From JBBDJB01 sp040880125 (GTDB lineage: Bacteria > Planctomycetota > Planctomycetia > Pirellulales > JBBDJB01), in assembly GCA_040880125.1 (NCBI GenBank), contig JBBDJB010000045.1, positions 1 through 64,000 on the forward strand: a stretch of 64,000 nucleotides of DNA. The letters are read 5' to 3'. How positions within the stretch are numbered: the stretch's first letter is position 1; each line of letters begins with the position of its first letter. Shown here one piece after another: positions 1-7,733 of the stretch. The notes beneath the pieces were generated by a model, which was not told the origin of the DNA, made no database searches, and worked only from the letters and a program-made list of their open reading frames with translations. The translations under genes and the position numbers were made by a program.

Positions 1-193
1 CTTCGCATTTTGCCTTGCCTGTCATAGCGCAAATCCCGTGCCGAACAGGATTGGGCCCCTCCAGCAGTGCTCCTTATTGCCCTTGGTTTTGGCGTTGCGC
101 TCCGTACCGGCGCCGTTTTGCCACTGCGGCAGTATGGGTTCCTCTTCTCTGGTCCAGGTTTGCTCCGTTGCAAGAGCGGACCGATTCGTCGGC

Positions 194-216
194 GGCACAG
201 ACATTCCTGACTGTGC
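194..216. repeat. dispersed palindrome, copy 1
   Basis: Imperfect palindrome GGCACAG-ACATTCCTGA-CTGTGC. It matches the copies at 613-639, 30579-30604 and 58326-58351, all in intergenic DNA. Confidence 0.55.
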
Positions 217-612
217 ATAAACCTGTCTGAGCACAATGCGGTGAAGCCTTACCGGTGCCACGGCTTTTTTCCTTTCCGAAGTGCTGATGACGGCTCGATC
301 GAAAATCCACCTGCTTGAGACGCACGCCCCCGGCTGGTAACTTCCGGTGTCCGCCGTCCGGCTTGCGTGGCGAAAAGCGGTGGTAGCCGATTGTCGTTGC
401 CAATGCATGCACAGGAACGTCGGCGCCACACATTTCCGCTCACGTTCCCGGCACTTCGGAACAGTGAAGAGGAACCCGTACGGCCGCAGTGTCATCGCGG
501 CATCGGAAGTAACGTGGGGCGAAAACGCAATCGCAGCGAACGATGAGCCAGCAGCAATGCCCGGAGCGCCGCTGGGGCGGCAGAGTAAAGTTGCTGATCC
601 GTCGATGTTTGA

Positions 613-639
613 AGCACAGACAGGAAAGTCTGTGCCACC
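613..639. repeat. dispersed palindrome, copy 2 (inverted orientation)
   Basis: AGCACAGAC-AGGAAA-GTCTGTGCC, in opposite orientation to copy 1. It lies 26 bases before the chosen aldolase start, so it is in that gene's 5' region. Confidence 0.55.
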
Positions 640-664
640 ATACAAGAATTCTGTGCGACATCCC

Positions 665-1336
665 ATGATCGACTCCCAATTCCCGGCGGAAGTTCTCGAC
701 CGGCTCCAGCGCGCTGGCGTCGTGGCCGTGCTGATCCTCGATCGGGCCGAAGATGCCGTGCCGCTGGCCAGGGCGCTCATCGAAGGCGGCGTGACGGCCA
801 TGGAGTTGACGCTTCGCACGCCGGCGGCGCGGGACGGCCTGCGGGCGATTCGCGGCGAAGTGCCGGAGATGCTGGCCGGAGTGGGCACCGTGCTGACGCC
901 GGAGCAAGTATGGCAAGTCGCCGACGCCGACGCGGCGTTCGCCGTGTCGCCGGGCTTGAACCGCGCCGTCATTGAAGAGGCGCAATCGCGAAACCTGCCG
1001 TTCGCTCCCGGAGTCGTCACGCCGTCGGAAGTCGAAGCGGCGCTGGAGCTCGGCTGCCGCGAACTGAAATTCTTTCCGGCCGAGCCGAGCGGCGGATTGG
1101 AATATCTGAAAAGCATGGCCGCGCCGTACGCGCACCTGGGCGTGCGGTTTGTCCCGCTGGGCGGCGTGAATACGGAAAACACGCCGCGCTACCTGGCCGA
1201 TCCTTCGATCCTGGCGGTCGGCGGCACCTGGATCGCTCCGCGGCAGGCGATCGCCGAGCGCGACTGGGAGGGCATCGCCCGGCGCGCGGCGGAAGTCCAC
1301 CAGATTGTACAGCAAGTCCGCCTGGGAGACGCATGA
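665..1336 (+). CDS. eda: 2-keto-3-deoxy-6-phosphogluconate (KDPG) aldolase
   Basis: A 223-residue class I aldolase that splits KDPG into pyruvate and glyceraldehyde-3-phosphate (Entner-Doudoroff or uronate breakdown). Visible family features are the catalytic Glu in MELTLRT, the G-V-G-T-V-L segment, and the Schiff-base Lys in ELKFFPAE, followed by a phosphate-binding GGV near the C-terminus. The ATG at 665 gives a normal family length (about 210 residues). An upstream in-frame start at 347 would add about 106 residues of unrelated sequence. The stop codon overlaps the KDG kinase start by 4 bases (ATGA), so the two are almost certainly co-translated. Some family members also accept 2-keto-4-hydroxyglutarate; substrate choice cannot be read from sequence alone. 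Confidence 0.93.
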   Translation: MIDSQFPAEVLDRLQRAGVVAVLILDRAEDAVPLARALIEGGVTAMELTLRTPAARDGLRAIRGEVPEMLAGVGTVLTPEQVWQVADADAAFAVSPGLNRAVIEEAQSRNLPFAPGVVTPSEVEAALELGCRELKFFPAEPSGGLEYLKSMAAPYAHLGVRFVPLGGVNTENTPRYLADPSILAVGGTWIAPRQAIAERDWEGIARRAAEVHQIVQQVRLGDA

Positions 1337-2424
1337 TGAGGGTTGTTACCTTCGGCGAGATCATGGGCCGGCTGACGCCGCAGGGGACGTGGCGATTGCG
1401 GCAGTCGCTGCCGGGCACGCTCGAGGTGAGCTTCGCCGGCGCGGAGGCGAACGTGGCCGCCTCGCTGGCGATGTTCGGCCTGACTGCCCGCTTCGTCTCG
1501 GCGCTGCCGACGCACGCGATCGCCGACGCCTGTGTGGCCGCGCTCGCCGCCGTGGGCGTGCAGACGCAGCATATTCTCCGCCGCGACGACGGCCGGCTGG
1601 GCCTGTACTTTCTGGAGACCGGGGCCAACCAGCGGCCCAGCCAGGTGATCTACGACCGCGACGGCTCGACGATCAGCCGTACGCCGCCGGACGCCTATGC
1701 TTGGAAGGAAATCCTCGACGGCGCGGCGTGGTTTCACGTGACCGGCATTACGCCGGCGATTTCGGAGCTGGCTGCCGAGAGTACCCGGGCCGCCGTGCAG
1801 ACGGCCAAGGAGCTAGGCGTGACCGTCTCGTGCGATCTGAACTTTCGCAAGAAGCTATGGCGGTGGAACGGTTCTCGCTCCCCGCGCGATCTGGCCGAGC
1901 GGACGATGCGGCAGATTCTGCCGCACGTCGACGTGCTGGTGGCGAACGAAGAAGATTGCGGCGACGTGCTGGGGATTCGCGCGGGCGACACCGACGTATC
2001 CGCCGGGACGCTGGTGATCGACCGCTATCCCGACGTCGCCCGCAGTGTGGTCGAGCAGTTTCCCGGCATCACCCACGTCGCCATCACGCTGCGGGAGAGC
2101 ATCTCCGCCTCGCATAACAACTGGGGCGGCATGCTCTACAACGCGAAGGAGGGCGCGGCCCATTTCGCTCCGCTGGCCGGCGGGGAGTATCGCCCCTATG
2201 CGATCACGCACATCGTCGACCGGGTGGGGGCGGGCGACGCTTTCGCGGCCGGGCTCATCTTCGCCATGCTCACGCCGGAGCTCGCGTCGCCCGACCGCGC
2301 GGTGGCGTTTGCCGCGGCCGCTTCGTGCTTGGCCCATTCGATCCTGGGCGACTTCAATTTCTCCAGCCGCAGTGAAATCGAAGCCCTGATGGGCGGGGCC
2401 GCGACCGGCCGAGTGATCCGCTGA
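1333..2424 (+). CDS. kdgK: 2-keto-3-deoxygluconate kinase (PfkB family)
   Basis: A 363-residue ribokinase/PfkB-type sugar kinase, predicted to phosphorylate KDG to KDPG, the substrate of the aldolase just upstream. The N-terminal VVTFGEIMGRL and the glycine-rich FAGAEANVAASLA segment match the sugar-binding half. The C-terminal signature DRVGAGDAFAAGL carries the catalytic Asp and anion hole. The second-half NEED-like motif (VANEEDCGDVLG) is also present. Length is slightly above the usual 310-340 residues. It starts inside the aldolase stop (ATGA), so coupled expression is expected. The pairing supports KDG over fructose or ribose as substrate, though this is inferred from context. Confidence 0.92.
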   Translation: MMRVVTFGEIMGRLTPQGTWRLRQSLPGTLEVSFAGAEANVAASLAMFGLTARFVSALPTHAIADACVAALAAVGVQTQHILRRDDGRLGLYFLETGANQRPSQVIYDRDGSTISRTPPDAYAWKEILDGAAWFHVTGITPAISELAAESTRAAVQTAKELGVTVSCDLNFRKKLWRWNGSRSPRDLAERTMRQILPHVDVLVANEEDCGDVLGIRAGDTDVSAGTLVIDRYPDVARSVVEQFPGITHVAITLRESISASHNNWGGMLYNAKEGAAHFAPLAGGEYRPYAITHIVDRVGAGDAFAAGLIFAMLTPELASPDRAVAFAAAASCLAHSILGDFNFSSRSEIEALMGGAATGRVIR

Positions 2425-2478
2425 CGGCGGTGCATTGCTGATCGAGGGGACTGGCTCCGAGCGACGCGACGACGGGCC

Positions 2479-2919
2479 TCAACCGGGCGGTCCCTCCGCC
2501 GGCTCCACGTGGCCCGGCAACTGCGGCGTTACCGCTTCCGCCGGCTCGGCCACGGATCGATTCAGTAAGGCCCCACAGATCCAGCCGAACGTCCCGGCCC
2601 CGGCCAGCAGATAGAACCTCATCCAGGCGATCTCCATCGGCGAAAACAGACCGTCTGGTTCCGGCGTCTCGAAGGGATTGCCGGAAATGAGCCTCATGAA
2701 AAACAGCATCAACAGCACGCCCTCCAGGGCGAAGCTCATCGACCAGACCAACGATCGCGCGTGCCGCCGCCGCACCAGGAGCACCAACACCGCCAGCGGC
2801 ACCCCCAACGTCGCCCAAATCGTCCAGCCCAGGCGATCCGCCGGTCGCACGATGGCCGACACTACGGCCAGCACCGTCACCGCGAGCAACAGGCGCGTTA
2901 AGTTGAAAGAGGGTTTCAT
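2479..2919 (-). CDS. small four-helix membrane protein, tandem paralogue 1
   Basis: 146 residues of unknown function. Hydrophobic segments lie at about residues 8-25, 31-48, 58-80 and 98-118; the tail is Pro/Glu-rich. It shares the pattern RPxDxxxW...GVPLAxxVLLxxRRH with the next gene at 2961-3389, so the two are tandem duplicates. Both lie on the minus strand with only 41 bases between them, suggesting one transcript. No catalytic motif is visible. Confidence 0.7.
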   Translation of the reverse strand: MKPSFNLTRLLLAVTVLAVVSAIVRPADRLGWTIWATLGVPLAVLVLLVRRRHARSLVWSMSFALEGVLLMLFFMRLISGNPFETPEPDGLFSPMEIAWMRFYLLAGAGTFGWICGALLNRSVAEPAEAVTPQLPGHVEPAEGPPG

Positions 2920-2960
2920 CGTGGCTCATCTCAATTTTTGTTGACGCGTGCCCAGTTCGG

Positions 2961-3389
2961 CTATCCGCTCGGCCAACCACCGGACGAAGCTGGAGAAGCC
3001 TGCAACGTGTGCGATATTTGATTCGTCGAGCGTGCTTGCAATCGCGCTTCACGTTCTACGGTAGAGACGCCGACCAGCCACCCTGCGATTGCGCCAAAGA
3101 TGTCGAACACAAGCCGATACTGCGTAAACTCTATAAACTGGTAGGCATCGCCATTGGCGGCCGGGCTGAACATAATCCCAAAGAGAATCCCCAATGCCGT
3201 ACACACGGCCGAATGCGCCACCAGCCAAACGTGGCGCCGTTGGATCAGCAGCACCCAGCCCGCCAGCGGCACGCCCAACATCAAAACCATCAACCAGTCA
3301 AACGTATCCACAGGGCGTAGGTGCGCCCACGCCGCCACGATCACCATGGCGGCCAGCATCTGTCGGCGGGTGCGAAGGTACGTTTCCAT
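2961..3389 (-). CDS. small membrane protein, tandem paralogue 2
   Basis: 142 residues when started at the METYLRTRR methionine; a longer in-frame start at 3458 adds 23 polar residues. Three to four membrane segments are visible (about residues 8-25, 30-48, 58-78, 90-110). The segment RPVDTFDW...GVPLAGWVLLIQRRH matches the neighbouring 2479-2919 protein. Function unknown. It is the upstream member of the pair and transcribed away from the aldo/keto reductase. Confidence 0.65.
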   Translation of the reverse strand: METYLRTRRQMLAAMVIVAAWAHLRPVDTFDWLMVLMLGVPLAGWVLLIQRRHVWLVAHSAVCTALGILFGIMFSPAANGDAYQFIEFTQYRLVFDIFGAIAGWLVGVSTVEREARLQARSTNQISHTLQASPASSGGWPSG

Positions 3390-3603
3390 CGCGGCGGCCA
3401 CTGTGAGGGACGGGTCGCGAACGCGACTCCTTTGAGTCCGCAGCAACGGCTGGTGCATTCAAGGCCGTTCGCGGCGTGACGTCGCCGCTGACACTTGTTA
3501 TACCACCATGCTACAGATCAGATCTGCGGATGCGCCTGAAAAGCGCCCGCGGCGACTCCGCACCAAACCGCTTCCAGTCGCACGAGCGAACAGGAGCCCG
3601 ACC

Positions 3604-4587
3604 ATGAAATACACCTATCTCGGCCGGACCGGCGTGAAGGTCTCCCGGATTTGTCTGGGCTGCATGAGCTACGGCGATCCGAACTGGCGGCCCTGGGTGC
3701 TGGACGAGCAGGCGGCGATGCCGTTTTTCCGCCAGGCCGTCGAAAGCGGCATCAACTTCTTCGACACGGCCGACATGTATTCGCTGGGCGAGAGCGAGCG
3801 CGTCACCGGCAAGGCTCTGCGCGAGTATGCAAATCTGGAAGAGTGCGTCGTCGCCACCAAGGTCTTTAACCCCATGGCCGACGGTCCGAACATGGGCGGA
3901 CTGTCGCGCAAGCACATCCAGCAAGGTTGCGAGGCCAGCCTGCGGCGTCTGGGCGTCGACGTGATCGACCTCTACCAGGTGCACCGCTTCGACCCGCATA
4001 CGCCGATCGACGAGATGCTCGCGGCGCTCGATCGGCTCGTCCGGCAGGGCAAGGTCCGCTACATTGGCGCCAGCTCGACGCACGCCTGGAAGTTCGCCCA
4101 AGCTCTGGCCCAGTCGGACGCGCACGGCTGGGCGCGCTTCGTTGGTATGCAGAACCACTACAACCTGGTGTACCGTGAAGAGGAGCGCGAGATGATCCCG
4201 CTCTGCCAGGCCGAGGGCGTGGCCGTCATCCCCTGGTCACCGCTGGCCCGGGGTCTGCTCACCGGATCGCGCAAGTCGCTCGACGATCACCAGAGCACGA
4301 AGCGGGCCGAGAGCGACGATTTCGCCGACCGGCTCTACGACAGCCCTTCGGATTGGGACGTGGTCGAAGCGGTCCTGACGGTGGCCAAGCGGCGGGAGCT
4401 TCCCGCGGCCCAAGTGGCGCTGGCGTGGCTGCTTGCTCAACCGGCCGTCACCGCGCCGATCATCGGCGCCACCAAGCTCGACCATCTCCAACAGGCGGTC
4501 GACGCCGTGAATGTCACGCTGAGCGATGCAGAGATCGAGTCGCTTGAAGCGCCCTACGGGCCGCACGCGGTGCGGGGGTTTTCATGA
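3604..4587 (+). CDS. aldo/keto reductase (NADPH-dependent, YajO/Tas-like)
   Basis: A 327-residue TIM-barrel oxidoreductase. The catalytic tetrad is visible: Asp and Tyr in FFDTADMYSLGESE, Lys in VVATKVF, His in DLYQVHRFD. The C-terminal PIIGATKLDHLQQAV is the usual NADP-binding end. The ATG at 3604 is preceded by AGGAG at about 3590-3594 and gives the family's usual N-terminus (MKYTYLGRTGVKVS); the earlier in-frame ATG at 3508 adds a basic leader with no family match. The natural substrate is not predictable. It stands alone between convergent membrane-protein genes. Confidence 0.93.
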   Translation: MKYTYLGRTGVKVSRICLGCMSYGDPNWRPWVLDEQAAMPFFRQAVESGINFFDTADMYSLGESERVTGKALREYANLEECVVATKVFNPMADGPNMGGLSRKHIQQGCEASLRRLGVDVIDLYQVHRFDPHTPIDEMLAALDRLVRQGKVRYIGASSTHAWKFAQALAQSDAHGWARFVGMQNHYNLVYREEEREMIPLCQAEGVAVIPWSPLARGLLTGSRKSLDDHQSTKRAESDDFADRLYDSPSDWDVVEAVLTVAKRRELPAAQVALAWLLAQPAVTAPIIGATKLDHLQQAVDAVNVTLSDAEIESLEAPYGPHAVRGFS

Positions 4588-4597
4588 AGACAGCTTC

Positions 4598-4682
4598 GGA
4601 AATGGGACTGGGTCATTATCGCAGGTCAGGCCGCTGCGCCGCGATGGACAGGGCTTGCCGATAATGTGCCTGTCCCATTTCC
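4598..4682. repeat. 85-bp element with 24-bp imperfect inverted ends
   Basis: The left arm 4598-4621 (GGAAATGGGAC...CATTATCG) is matched by the reverse complement of 4659-4682, differing at only a few positions, around a 37-bp GC-rich centre. It sits just after the aldo/keto reductase stop codon. It looks like a REP/MITE-type palindromic element; no second copy was found in this window. Confidence 0.5.
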
Positions 4683-4718
4683 GTGAGCACGCTCGCAGCC
4701 ACTCGCGTTTTGGAAAAG

Positions 4719-5006
4719 CTACGCCTCGCGTGCCGGCGCGGTGGTGTGAGGCAACTCTTCGACTTCCTCTTCCTCCTCCTCCTCATCCACGTCGTCGTAC
4801 TGCGTCCGTGCATACGCATCCGGGTGGAGGCCCGCCCGGATCATCGCCATCCGCTCGCGGTGGAGGAAGTAGTACCGGAGGAGCTGCGGTGTCGAACTGG
4901 CGGCCACGATCAGAACGATGGCCACCCAGAAAAAGTTGTTCGACAGCATCCGCACGATGCCTTCGGACAATGTCATTTTCTGGGCCAGTAACATGCCGGA
5001 TCCCAT
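4719..5006 (-). CDS. small single-span membrane protein with acidic tail
   Basis: 95 residues. One membrane span at about residues 22-42 (NNFFWVAIVLIVAASS), then a basic stretch with RYYFLHRERMAMIRAG, then a run of Asp/Glu (DDVDEEEEEEEVEELP). A GGGAG motif lies 8 bases before the ATG. Function unknown; the basic-then-acidic cytoplasmic tail suggests a regulatory or scaffold role, but that is a guess. Confidence 0.6.
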   Translation of the reverse strand: MGSGMLLAQKMTLSEGIVRMLSNNFFWVAIVLIVAASSTPQLLRYYFLHRERMAMIRAGLHPDAYARTQYDDVDEEEEEEEVEELPHTTAPAREA

Positions 5007-5046
5007 TGGATGGATCTCCCGAAAGGAGTGTTCGTCACCCCCAACT

Positions 5047-5067
5047 CCCTCTCACGCTGGAAGAGGG
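5047..5067. repeat. CCCTCT/AGAGGG palindrome, degenerate copy
   Basis: CCCTCT at 5047-5052 pairs with AGAGGG at 5062-5067. It is a weaker relative of the perfect palindrome at 18449-18469 and lies between two minus-strand genes. Confidence 0.4.
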
Positions 5068-5154
5068 CAGGGGAGCGCGCGTGTACCTCTTCCGTACGGT
5101 TTCGCCAGCCTATTCGCCGCTGCCGGCTGAATCTTGGCGGGGACTCGCAAAAAT

Positions 5155-6855
5155 TCACGGCCGGGCGGCCGTCGCATCCGGCGCCGTGTAGGAAACAACG
5201 CCGCTCTGCTGAAAGCCCAACCGGATGGCCGTCGCTTCAACGGTCTCGCCCGGCATCAACCGAACGCGGCTGACGTAGATTTTCCAATCGCCGCCTGCCG
5301 GCTGCTGCCCGTCGGATTCTTTCGAGCGCACGCGGTAGGCGATCGTGGCGCCGGGCGTCGCGCAACTGATCGCAATCAGCCGTGCCTCTCGCATCACCCG
5401 ATCCGGGCCCGGCGTGAGCTTCGGCTCGGCCGTCTGCTCGACCTTGCCGGTCGGCCGCATCCGCTGCATCAGCACCGGCTCGGGCACCATGCCCATGTCG
5501 CCGATCTCGACTTGCCAATCTTCCAGCGCCCCGCGCATCTCGGCCAGCCGCTCGGCGTGCTCAGGCGAACGGGCGAGGTTGTTCACCTCGTGGGGATCCG
5601 CGTCCAGGTCGTACAACTCCTCCAGCGGCTTGGTCGGGCGGAAGAAAATCTGCTGCGGCCCTTCGAGCTTGCCTTCGGCATTCAGCCGCCGCATTTCCTG
5701 AAGCGTCGGCATCTGGTCCATGTACTCGATGTGCTGGGCGTACGGCATCTCCGGGCGGAAGTTGCGGATGTACTTGTATCGCCGGTCTCGCACCGCGCGT
5801 ATCAGATCGTATGCCTCGTCCATGCGGTCGCGATGGGCGAACAGATAACGCGGCTCGTCGCCCACCGCATCGCCGGCAATCACGCGGCCGTGCATGTACG
5901 GCGGCACGGTGACCCCGGCGACGGACAGCACCGTCGGCGGCAGATCGAGCAGGCTCACCAGATCCTCGCGCACCGTGCCAGGCGCGACCTGCCCCGGCCA
6001 GCGAATCACCAGCGGCACGTGGATCCCCGAGTCGTAAATCCACCGCTTCCCGCGGGGCAGACCGCGGCCGTGATCGCTCCAGAACATCACCACGGTGCTT
6101 TCCGCCAGGCCGTCAGCCTCCAATCGCGCGAGGATCGCGCCCACCTGCCGATCCATCACGGTGATTAAATCGTGGTAACGGGCCCAGTCGTTGCGGACCA
6201 CCGGCGTATCCGGATAGTACGGCGGCAGCTTCGCTTCGGCCGGATCATGCCGCTGGTCCTCGGAAAGTTCGCTTGTTCGCCGCGTGAACTGCTCATCGCC
6301 CTGCCGCACTTGGCTTTCGTGCGTCGTCGTGAGATTGATCACCGAAAAGAACGGCTGCCCCGAAGCGCGGCCGCGCCAATCTTCATGATTATCCCCCTGG
6401 GCATCCCAGGCGGTCAGCGGCGGATCGAACTGGTAATCGGTTTTTGAGCGGTTCGTGCAGTAGTAGCCCGCCGTGCGCAAATACTCGGTGAAGCAGCGGA
6501 CGTATGGCGGCGGCACGATTCGCGAACGCATGTGCTGCGAGCCGATCGAGACCGGATACATCCCGGTGATGATGCCCGACCGCGTGACCGCGCACACTCC
6601 GGCCGGCACGAACGCCCGGCTGAACCGCGCGCCTTGGGCCGCCAGGCGGTCGATGTTTGGACTTCGGGCGTAATCATCGCCGTAACAGCCCAGGTCCGGA
6701 CTCATGTCCTCGCAACTGATCCACAGGATGTTCAACCGTTGCGGCTGCTGGGATTCGGCCGTCTGCGCGACCGCGACGTCGGCCGCGAAGACTGCGAGGA
6801 TCAGTACGATCGCTGTCCACAGCGAGGCACGTTTTTTACCGGCGAGGTAACGCAT
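5155..6855 (-). CDS. secreted type-I sulfatase with C-terminal chitobiase/FN3-like domain
   Basis: 566 residues from the ATG giving MRYLAGKKRAS (an upstream in-frame start at 6900 adds 15 residues). A signal peptide covers about residues 1-31 (cut after VAVAQ). The sulfatase fold is clear: ILWISCEDMSPDLGCYGDD holds the first metal Asp pair, FWSDHGRGLPRGK the second. The formylglycine site reads CAVTRSGIITG, where the usual Pro/Ala at position +2 is Val, so modification by the normal sulfatase-maturating enzyme is uncertain. After the sulfatase domain (about residues 40-480) the tail AISCATPGATIAYRV... resembles the small beta-sandwich found at the end of heparan-type planctomycete sulfatases. 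Likely periplasmic; substrate unknown. Confidence 0.88.
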   Translation of the reverse strand: MRYLAGKKRASLWTAIVLILAVFAADVAVAQTAESQQPQRLNILWISCEDMSPDLGCYGDDYARSPNIDRLAAQGARFSRAFVPAGVCAVTRSGIITGMYPVSIGSQHMRSRIVPPPYVRCFTEYLRTAGYYCTNRSKTDYQFDPPLTAWDAQGDNHEDWRGRASGQPFFSVINLTTTHESQVRQGDEQFTRRTSELSEDQRHDPAEAKLPPYYPDTPVVRNDWARYHDLITVMDRQVGAILARLEADGLAESTVVMFWSDHGRGLPRGKRWIYDSGIHVPLVIRWPGQVAPGTVREDLVSLLDLPPTVLSVAGVTVPPYMHGRVIAGDAVGDEPRYLFAHRDRMDEAYDLIRAVRDRRYKYIRNFRPEMPYAQHIEYMDQMPTLQEMRRLNAEGKLEGPQQIFFRPTKPLEELYDLDADPHEVNNLARSPEHAERLAEMRGALEDWQVEIGDMGMVPEPVLMQRMRPTGKVEQTAEPKLTPGPDRVMREARLIAISCATPGATIAYRVRSKESDGQQPAGGDWKIYVSRVRLMPGETVEATAIRLGFQQSGVVSYTAPDATAARP

Positions 6856-6931
6856 CGTGTCCTTCCACAATCGGCAGCCGTGGCACTCCCGATTTCCCAT
6901 CGGTACTAATGAAACCCGATACTGATAAAAC

Positions 6932-7546
6932 TCATTCGCTCTCGCTTCGGATCGCTCGCACGGCGTTCAGCGCGGCGCCCTTGACGTGAATATCGGAGTG
7001 TTGCCGGGCATCTTCCAGCGCCGGCAGGGCTCCTGCGGCCGGCGGACCGATGCGTCCCAACAACTCCGCAGCACTGCACGCCATGGCCCGATCCGCATGT
7101 GCAAGCCCCGCCGTAAGCACCGGCAGCGCCGTCTCCAACTCCCCCAGTCGCGCCAGCGCAAAGGCGGACGCCAGCCGCACGCTCTCCAGCGGATCGCGCA
7201 GCCGCTCGGTCAGTTGTGCTTTCGCCGGCCGGGCGTCCTCGCCGATGTCGCCCAGCCCGATCGCCGCACAGTAGCGAACCGACGTCTCGTGGTCCCGCAG
7301 CATCCGCGTTAGCGCCGGCACGGACTCCGCGCCAAAGTGGTTGATCGTCCGCACGGCCCGCAGCCGGACAATCTCACCCGGGTCGCGCAGCTCGGCGGTC
7401 CACTCGGCGAGCGTGCGTCCGGCGACGCGCTGAGGCTCAGCGGCTTCGCGCGGCTGTTGCCCGTGCAGTGCCGCGGAATGCCCGCCTGCGATGCAAACGA
7501 AAAGCAGCATCGCCACCCGCCAAAGTCGCGGAAATTCAAAACACAT
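6932..7546 (-). CDS. secreted HEAT-repeat protein
   Basis: 204 residues from MCFEFPRLW; an earlier in-frame start at 7639 adds 31 residues that do not look like a signal peptide. The N-terminal MLLFVCIAGGHSAALHGQQ is a signal peptide. Four to five HEAT-like helical repeats follow (about residues 55-200), each with a pattern like DPxExVRLxAVxxLxxxGxxAxPALxxxLxD. These act as protein-binding scaffolds; the related PBS-lyase HEAT repeats are abundant in planctomycetes. It lies 76 bases upstream of the minus-strand sulfatase and divergent from the plus-strand sulfatase. Confidence 0.75.
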   Translation of the reverse strand: MCFEFPRLWRVAMLLFVCIAGGHSAALHGQQPREAAEPQRVAGRTLAEWTAELRDPGEIVRLRAVRTINHFGAESVPALTRMLRDHETSVRYCAAIGLGDIGEDARPAKAQLTERLRDPLESVRLASAFALARLGELETALPVLTAGLAHADRAMACSAAELLGRIGPPAAGALPALEDARQHSDIHVKGAALNAVRAIRSESE

Positions 7547-7733
7547 TATCGCACCGGACGGGTTATGTAGCGATTCGCGCGTCGCAATACGCAAAGCCAA
7601 TTCGCCACTCAGCATATCTGCACGCGCGCGGCGAAGCAAACTGCAGCCGGTGCACCAAAGAGTTGAGCTGTGCCCGCCGGCAAACTACAGTGTCCGCATC
7701 GGCACTAAGCGATTTCATCGACGGGAGGCGGAC

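Larger units (their letters stand above)
1..664. other. non-coding lead region before the KDPG aldolase
   Basis: No convincing gene is seen. Reading frames on both strands here have no recognisable domain and low-complexity composition. The stretch carries two copies (194-216 and 613-639) of a dispersed palindrome built on CACAGACA/TGTCTGTG. An in-frame extension of the aldolase gene runs back to 347, but its translation shows no conservation-like features and includes the second palindrome, so it is treated as non-coding. Confidence 0.5.

Noticed and set aside
22..1182. Minus-strand open frame covering the first kilobase
   Set aside because: It overlaps the KDPG aldolase on the opposite strand and shows no domain or start signal.
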